64,000 nucleotides of DNA, taken from assembly GCF_008709555.1 (NCBI RefSeq), contig NZ_VYIJ01000002.1:89241-153240 (forward strand), written 5' to 3'. This DNA comes from Thermoplasma sp. (GTDB lineage Archaea > Thermoplasmatota > Thermoplasmata > Thermoplasmatales > Thermoplasmataceae). Below are positions 59,470-64,000 of this stretch, in pieces (position 1 is the stretch's first letter; each line of letters opens with the position of its first letter). The notes beneath the pieces are model-generated. The model was not told the origin of the DNA. It was given only the letters and a program-made list of their open reading frames with translations, and did not search any database. The translations under genes and the position numbers were made by a program.

Positions 59470-62400
59470 CAGTATTCACGCCTCCTCCTGACGAATATCG
59501 AGATCGCAAAGTATATGTATATTAAAATTGCGGCCACGATAACTAGGTTAAGTCCAAGATAGACGGGGTTAGAGTATGACATGACCGTAACCTGGCTCTG
59601 GAAAAACTGTCCTGTATTAAGCATAAGTACTTCCTGAATGTAATAGCTATGCCCCGGCGTTGTTCCCATTATGAACAGGCTGTTCTGCGACTGATCGGTT
59701 ATTATGAGTTTCTGCGGGTTTGACATGGATCTGCTGTTCGATATCAGTATCTCGTATACCCCGAAGTTTGATCCGGTATATGTATTCCATGAGATGTAGG
59801 TTATGTAAAATAAAAATGGGAAAACGTTCGCTATCCTTGGAACAAAGATAGATAGGACAGACACGTTTGCCGGGTAGAGATCAATGTTGAGGTATAGCGT
59901 TTCTCCGGGGCTGCCTGTATAGTTGACGACAACACCGTGGTAAAGAGGATCGCTGAACGACACGTTTCCTCTATCGCTGCCTGCATATACAAAGAAGTTT
60001 CCGGTGGCATTCGTGTATGCATACGTCTCATTGGCATTCACAAGCACGTCAGGAATAGGGAACTTGAACAGCCCATCTGTCACGTTTCCGGCTATCCTCA
60101 GCATCGGTACGGTCGGATTCAGGATCACCTGATTCCGATACACTTTTCCGGGTGTTAGCGTGATGATCTGCGAATAATTCCTAAAGCCTGGCATCGTTAC
60201 ATTGATGGTGTAAGTGCCTGGATGGAATATTCCGGTATACTGGCCGTCTGCCTCACTCAGGATACGACCTGAGATTGTAACGTTTGCAGAAGCTGGATAT
60301 ACTGTGATCTGAACCGTGGCATTATATGGATCCATCGGCACATTCACTGTCTTGTTGGATTCCATATCTATCTGACCGTTAAAGGTATTGAATTCTTTTG
60401 ATTCAATGGTGAACTCTGTAGGGCCAGCCATGACCGGAATTGATGTACCGTTTGCCACTATGTAGGAATAGAAATGATCCACCAGTATTGCGGCCGAGAC
60501 TGGTGAGTATCCATAATTCTTAATGAATGTTATATTCATATCATAGACACGTGGAACCGTTACGTTGATGGTTATGTTCGATCCTGAGTATGTTGTGTTG
60601 AACTCCATTGTCGTACCCCCATACGTCTCTAATGGCTGCCTTACAGGGTATCCGTCATGGTAGAATACGGCATTATAGCTGTCGTTTAGATACAGCGATA
60701 TAAGCATGGGTGCACCTAGCTTGATCTGATACTGGATATAAGGCAAGCTGACCGTACCCTTGATAGGATTGGGAATGAAGCTGCTTGACCTAGCCGCCAT
60801 CAGACTTCCGTTATTCAGAACATCCATGCCGATGGAGTCATAGGCCGGCCCTATTCCGGAGTAACGTATCTGAGTTGCGCTGAAATTACTGTAACCTCTT
60901 CCATCGATCATGAGGTCATGGATATAAACTACCGGTGAACTGAGATTATCCATCGAATTCACAACCTCAACGCCTGCCACCGGCCTCATCAGGCCCATGT
61001 TGAAGAAGAACGCGGTTAAATCGTATGATTTACCGTTATACGTTACATTTATTTCATAAGTCGAGAGTGCCGATATGCTCAGATCTGAGATCCTCCCATT
61101 GGCCATACTTACGTTCTGCTGTAGCGTTATGCCGTTCTCAGAAACCATGATCACTGCATTGCTGTAACCGGTGAGATTCATTATGCCAAAGAGGATGTAA
61201 CTTGAACTGTTCTGATAGAATCCTATGTACGAGTATGTCGAGTTGCCTTCCATCACCGTAAAACTTGCTGAGACAGAGTCTGGTGTTGTGTTAAAGAGAT
61301 ACATGGAACCATACGGATCCATTATGTAATTGGTATCGTTTATCAGGTTCGAGACGATTGGCGTTCCAAGCCCTGTTACCGGGTTCCAGCCAGGTGAGGC
61401 GTTGTAATAACCGTTGGATCCAGACGTTACCTGCGTGAAGGCGTTTTGGTAGAACCTTGTATTTGATATCTGGTATAGCAGAGGGTCAACATGCCCCAGC
61501 GATCTTTTGCTGGCCTGATCCATCAATGCCACTATGCCTGCCCATAGAGGGGCCGCAAGGCTCGTACCTCCAGCGTCGTACGCCTTTGCGCCGGATATCA
61601 TCAGAACACCAGTGTTTGGATTTGCCACCATTGATACGTCAGGTACACCTCTGAATGCTGACGAATAGTTCTCAGGGTCCTGCCATACAGGTCTGGTGAA
61701 GACCGAGCTGTAACCCCCGCCGCTTCCATAGCTCTTTCCATCCGATATCCCTCCCCAAGCCGATTCTGAGAATTTTCCATTGAAGGCGAATAGCGAAACA
61801 CCCCCGACTGATAGTACGTATGGAGAGGATGCTGGGAAATTGACCGTAAGGTTTCCTGTCCCGTCATATGCACCGTTATCGCCGGATGCGGCTACGATGG
61901 TTATCCCTTCCTGGCTTGCCTCTTGATAGATCGCATCCATGGCAATAAGATCAGGTTTCGCTACCTGGTTCTCAGCTATTCCCCAACTCAGCGATATCAC
62001 GTCAGGTCTGATGTTGTTTATCATATAGTTCAGTGCTGAGGTCAGCGATGAGACAGTATCGTTGTTTGAGATCACCAGCACTATTCTGGCATACGGTGCG
62101 GAAGCATGGGCCCATTCCACATCCAGACTTGTCTCCTCAACCCAGTGCGAATTCACGCTGAAACCGGTGAAATTGAGATATATCACGCTGAGATTCACCG
62201 GCGGAAGACCTGTTAGCTGATCAAATGCAAAGACATCGTAATTAAGATAGGGATCACCGAAGGCATCAACTATGCCTATGGTTTCACCCTTTCCCATTAT
62301 ACCATTAAGGAAAGCAGAAGAATAATCATACGCCTGGTATATCTGGTGCGGGTAGTATACAAGACCGCTAGACTGTTGCATCGGCGTTGCATTCAAATAT

Positions 62401-62747
62401 GGAGTTGCGGTTAAATTTTCCGGTATCGACATGAAACCTATGCCATAGGCCCCGAGGACTCCGGTTATTTCCGAAAACTGACGGCCTGAAAGCCCAGAGA
62501 GGATGAGGTACTGCCCATATATATGAAATTCAAGACCGAGCGATCTGAGGATCGCGTAGGAAAGCTGGCTGTAATTTACCATTATGGTGGTATCATAATT
62601 CTTAACTGTAGTGACAGAATATTCATTCACATGCTGACCGAACGAAGCTGTATTCTGACCATGTTCATAATTCATGTAATAAGCGTAAGATGAGAACATC
62701 AGAACTGTTACAACGACCAGTACCAGAACCCTCGCGTGCAATTGCAT
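59469..62747 (-). CDS. Secreted sedolisin-like (S53) serine-carboxyl peptidase with C-terminal beta-sandwich repeats and TM anchor
   Basis: EETSLDVEWAHASAP (E..D), GGTSLAAPLWAGIVALMDQ (catalytic Ser), DPLLYQI; C-terminal LVIVAAILIYIYFAISIFVRRRREY anchor. Confidence 0.88.
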   Translation of the reverse strand: MQLHARVLVLVVVTVLMFSSYAYYMNYEHGQNTASFGQHVNEYSVTTVKNYDTTIMVNYSQLSYAILRSLGLEFHIYGQYLILSGLSGRQFSEITGVLGAYGIGFMSIPENLTATPYLNATPMQQSSGLVYYPHQIYQAYDYSSAFLNGIMGKGETIGIVDAFGDPYLNYDVFAFDQLTGLPPVNLSVIYLNFTGFSVNSHWVEETSLDVEWAHASAPYARIVLVISNNDTVSSLTSALNYMINNIRPDVISLSWGIAENQVAKPDLIAMDAIYQEASQEGITIVAASGDNGAYDGTGNLTVNFPASSPYVLSVGGVSLFAFNGKFSESAWGGISDGKSYGSGGGYSSVFTRPVWQDPENYSSAFRGVPDVSMVANPNTGVLMISGAKAYDAGGTSLAAPLWAGIVALMDQASKRSLGHVDPLLYQISNTRFYQNAFTQVTSGSNGYYNASPGWNPVTGLGTPIVSNLINDTNYIMDPYGSMYLFNTTPDSVSASFTVMEGNSTYSYIGFYQNSSSYILFGIMNLTGYSNAVIMVSENGITLQQNVSMANGRISDLSISALSTYEINVTYNGKSYDLTAFFFNMGLMRPVAGVEVVNSMDNLSSPVVYIHDLMIDGRGYSNFSATQIRYSGIGPAYDSIGMDVLNNGSLMAARSSSFIPNPIKGTVSLPYIQYQIKLGAPMLISLYLNDSYNAVFYHDGYPVRQPLETYGGTTMEFNTTYSGSNITINVTVPRVYDMNITFIKNYGYSPVSAAILVDHFYSYIVANGTSIPVMAGPTEFTIESKEFNTFNGQIDMESNKTVNVPMDPYNATVQITVYPASANVTISGRILSEADGQYTGIFHPGTYTINVTMPGFRNYSQIITLTPGKVYRNQVILNPTVPMLRIAGNVTDGLFKFPIPDVLVNANETYAYTNATGNFFVYAGSDRGNVSFSDPLYHGVVVNYTGSPGETLYLNIDLYPANVSVLSIFVPRIANVFPFLFYITYISWNTYTGSNFGVYEILISNSRSMSNPQKLIITDQSQNSLFIMGTTPGHSYYIQEVLMLNTGQFFQSQVTVMSYSNPVYLGLNLVIVAAILIYIYFAISIFVRRRREY

Positions 62748-62847
62748 TAACCCTCATATTGCAAATATAGTTAATATTATTATCGTATTTTCATGGAGAT
62801 TTCAGTTTGAGAGGATCTTTGAAATATGCCATTTTACCGAAAGGCAG

Positions 62848-63105
62848 GTGAGCTATTCCTCAGCTGAAGCTTCAGGGCTTGCTTTCAGCGAGGGGGCATC
62901 CGCCTCTCCGGACATCCGGACAAGCCAAAATAGCGACGTCCACAGGCGTATATTCGGATTTCAGCGATTTTACTCAAGCATCACAACACTTGGTTATCCT
63001 GAGGGATAAAAAATATAGATACGCACTTTAAAGATCTTTCTATTGGGGGAAGTCCGTGCATCTCGTGTCCGAGAAGAGTTTTACCGCTTCCCCCAAACCT
63101 CTAAC
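62848..63105 (+). mobile_element. Relic C of IS200/IS605-like (TnpB-type) element with perfect right-end inverted repeat
   Basis: Left GTGAGCTATTCCTCAGCTGAAGCTTCAGGGCTTGCTTTCAGCG; right TTGGGGGAAG (63043-63052)...CTTCCCCCAA (63087-63096) then ACCTCTAAC; ends shared with relics A and B. Confidence 0.6.
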
Positions 63106-63134
63106 ATTATTTATAAAAAATAAAAGTCATCTGA

Positions 63135-64000
63135 TCATAGCTGCTTGAGAACATTGTTTCTGGCTATGACCATGTTCCTGAGTTTCTGTTCGCCTATCTC
63201 CCTGCTTCTCGTTCTTAATCCGCAGTCGGGGTTGATTTTCACAAGTTCTGGATCGCCTATTATCTTCAGTGCATAATTTATTCTGTCCTCTATGAGATCC
63301 ACAGGTTCAACGTAATCTATATGAACATCGGTAACTCCTATACCTATGAACTTCTTCTTCTGCAGGCTGTCGTTTATCTGGGCGAAGTACTTCAGGTCCT
63401 GAAAGCCGACCCTCTTATCGTCTGTGAGACCGCGTTCAAGGGTGTCCCTGTTCGAATATTCGAGATTGTACCCATCTATCTTAAGATCCGGTATCCTGTC
63501 GTAAAGCAACCGGTAGTCCCTGCTATAACACACATGCATGCTAATCTCTCCATCTATTCCCTGAACGGATCGGTTGATTGAGTCCACAACAATATCCATC
63601 TCATCCGGATGGGTTGTGGTAGCTGGCTCATCGATCTGTATCTCGAGTTTGCGCCCTCCTGATACCTGTCCCCACACACTGGCTATATCCTTCAGCTCCT
63701 CATTGATTATACGGGCAAATTCCATAGCCAGATCCTCCCTGCTTTCATAATAATCGTTGAAAGACCATTCCATCATGGTGTACGGTCCCGTTATAGGAAC
63801 CTTCAGTGGCTTCTTAGTTGCATTGGCGACAAATTTGACCTCATCCACATGAAATGGCTCCCTGCGCTCCAATCTATCTATTGCTGATCCCTTCCTGTAA
63901 TACCTGTTGTCGAAGGATCTGACCATCCCGTAGAATATTATGCCCTTTATGCGTTCAGCAGGGTGTTCATACATCTCCCAGCGGTACATTTCACCGCCTA
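63135..64000 (-). CDS. Archaeal MetE-like methionine synthase (C-terminal catalytic domain family), partial; reading frame open past the window end
   Basis: LKVPITGPYTMMEWSFNDYY, LEIQIDEPA, SMHVCYS, IGIGVTDVHIDYVE, KINPDCGLRTRSREIGEQKLRNMV; GGE codons open upstream of the listed ATG. Confidence 0.9.
   Translation of the reverse strand, partial: GGEMYRWEMYEHPAERIKGIIFYGMVRSFDNRYYRKGSAIDRLERREPFHVDEVKFVANATKKPLKVPITGPYTMMEWSFNDYYESREDLAMEFARIINEELKDIASVWGQVSGGRKLEIQIDEPATTTHPDEMDIVVDSINRSVQGIDGEISMHVCYSRDYRLLYDRIPDLKIDGYNLEYSNRDTLERGLTDDKRVGFQDLKYFAQINDSLQKKKFIGIGVTDVHIDYVEPVDLIEDRINYALKIIGDPELVKINPDCGLRTRSREIGEQKLRNMVIARNNVLKQL

Overview
This is a gene-dense archaeal window. Gene content, leaderless promoters and several family-level signatures point to a Thermoplasma-like euryarchaeon; that assignment is inference from content, with no database search. 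Most of it is housekeeping: replication (PCNA, PriS), transcription (two TFBs, MBF1), RNA processing and modification (Alba, LSm, Csl4, Gar1, fibrillarin, ArcS, QueC/QueD, Trm5/Taw2-like, Trm56-HD, TruA, Pcc1), translation (ProRS, GluRS, AspRS, GatD/GatE, three tRNAs), and an 11-gene complex I operon lacking NuoEFG (NuoABCDIHJJ'KLMN order with split NuoJ). The less ordinary parts are: (1) a six-gene MoxR/DUF58 membrane operon headed by a 918-aa secreted protein (5651-12524); (2) a ChrB-like ORF broken by an in-frame TGA exactly where the family has Trp (12741-13190); (3) three related relics that look like IS200/IS605 (TnpB-type) ends, with a conserved right-end hairpin (25390-25611, 30487-30543, 62848-63105); (4) small ORFs absent from the supplied ORF track; (5) tRNA genes abutting protein genes; (6) palindromic sequences at the two TFB promoters; and (7) a structured intergenic segment upstream of aspS. 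No CRISPR array, rRNA or intact transposase was seen.
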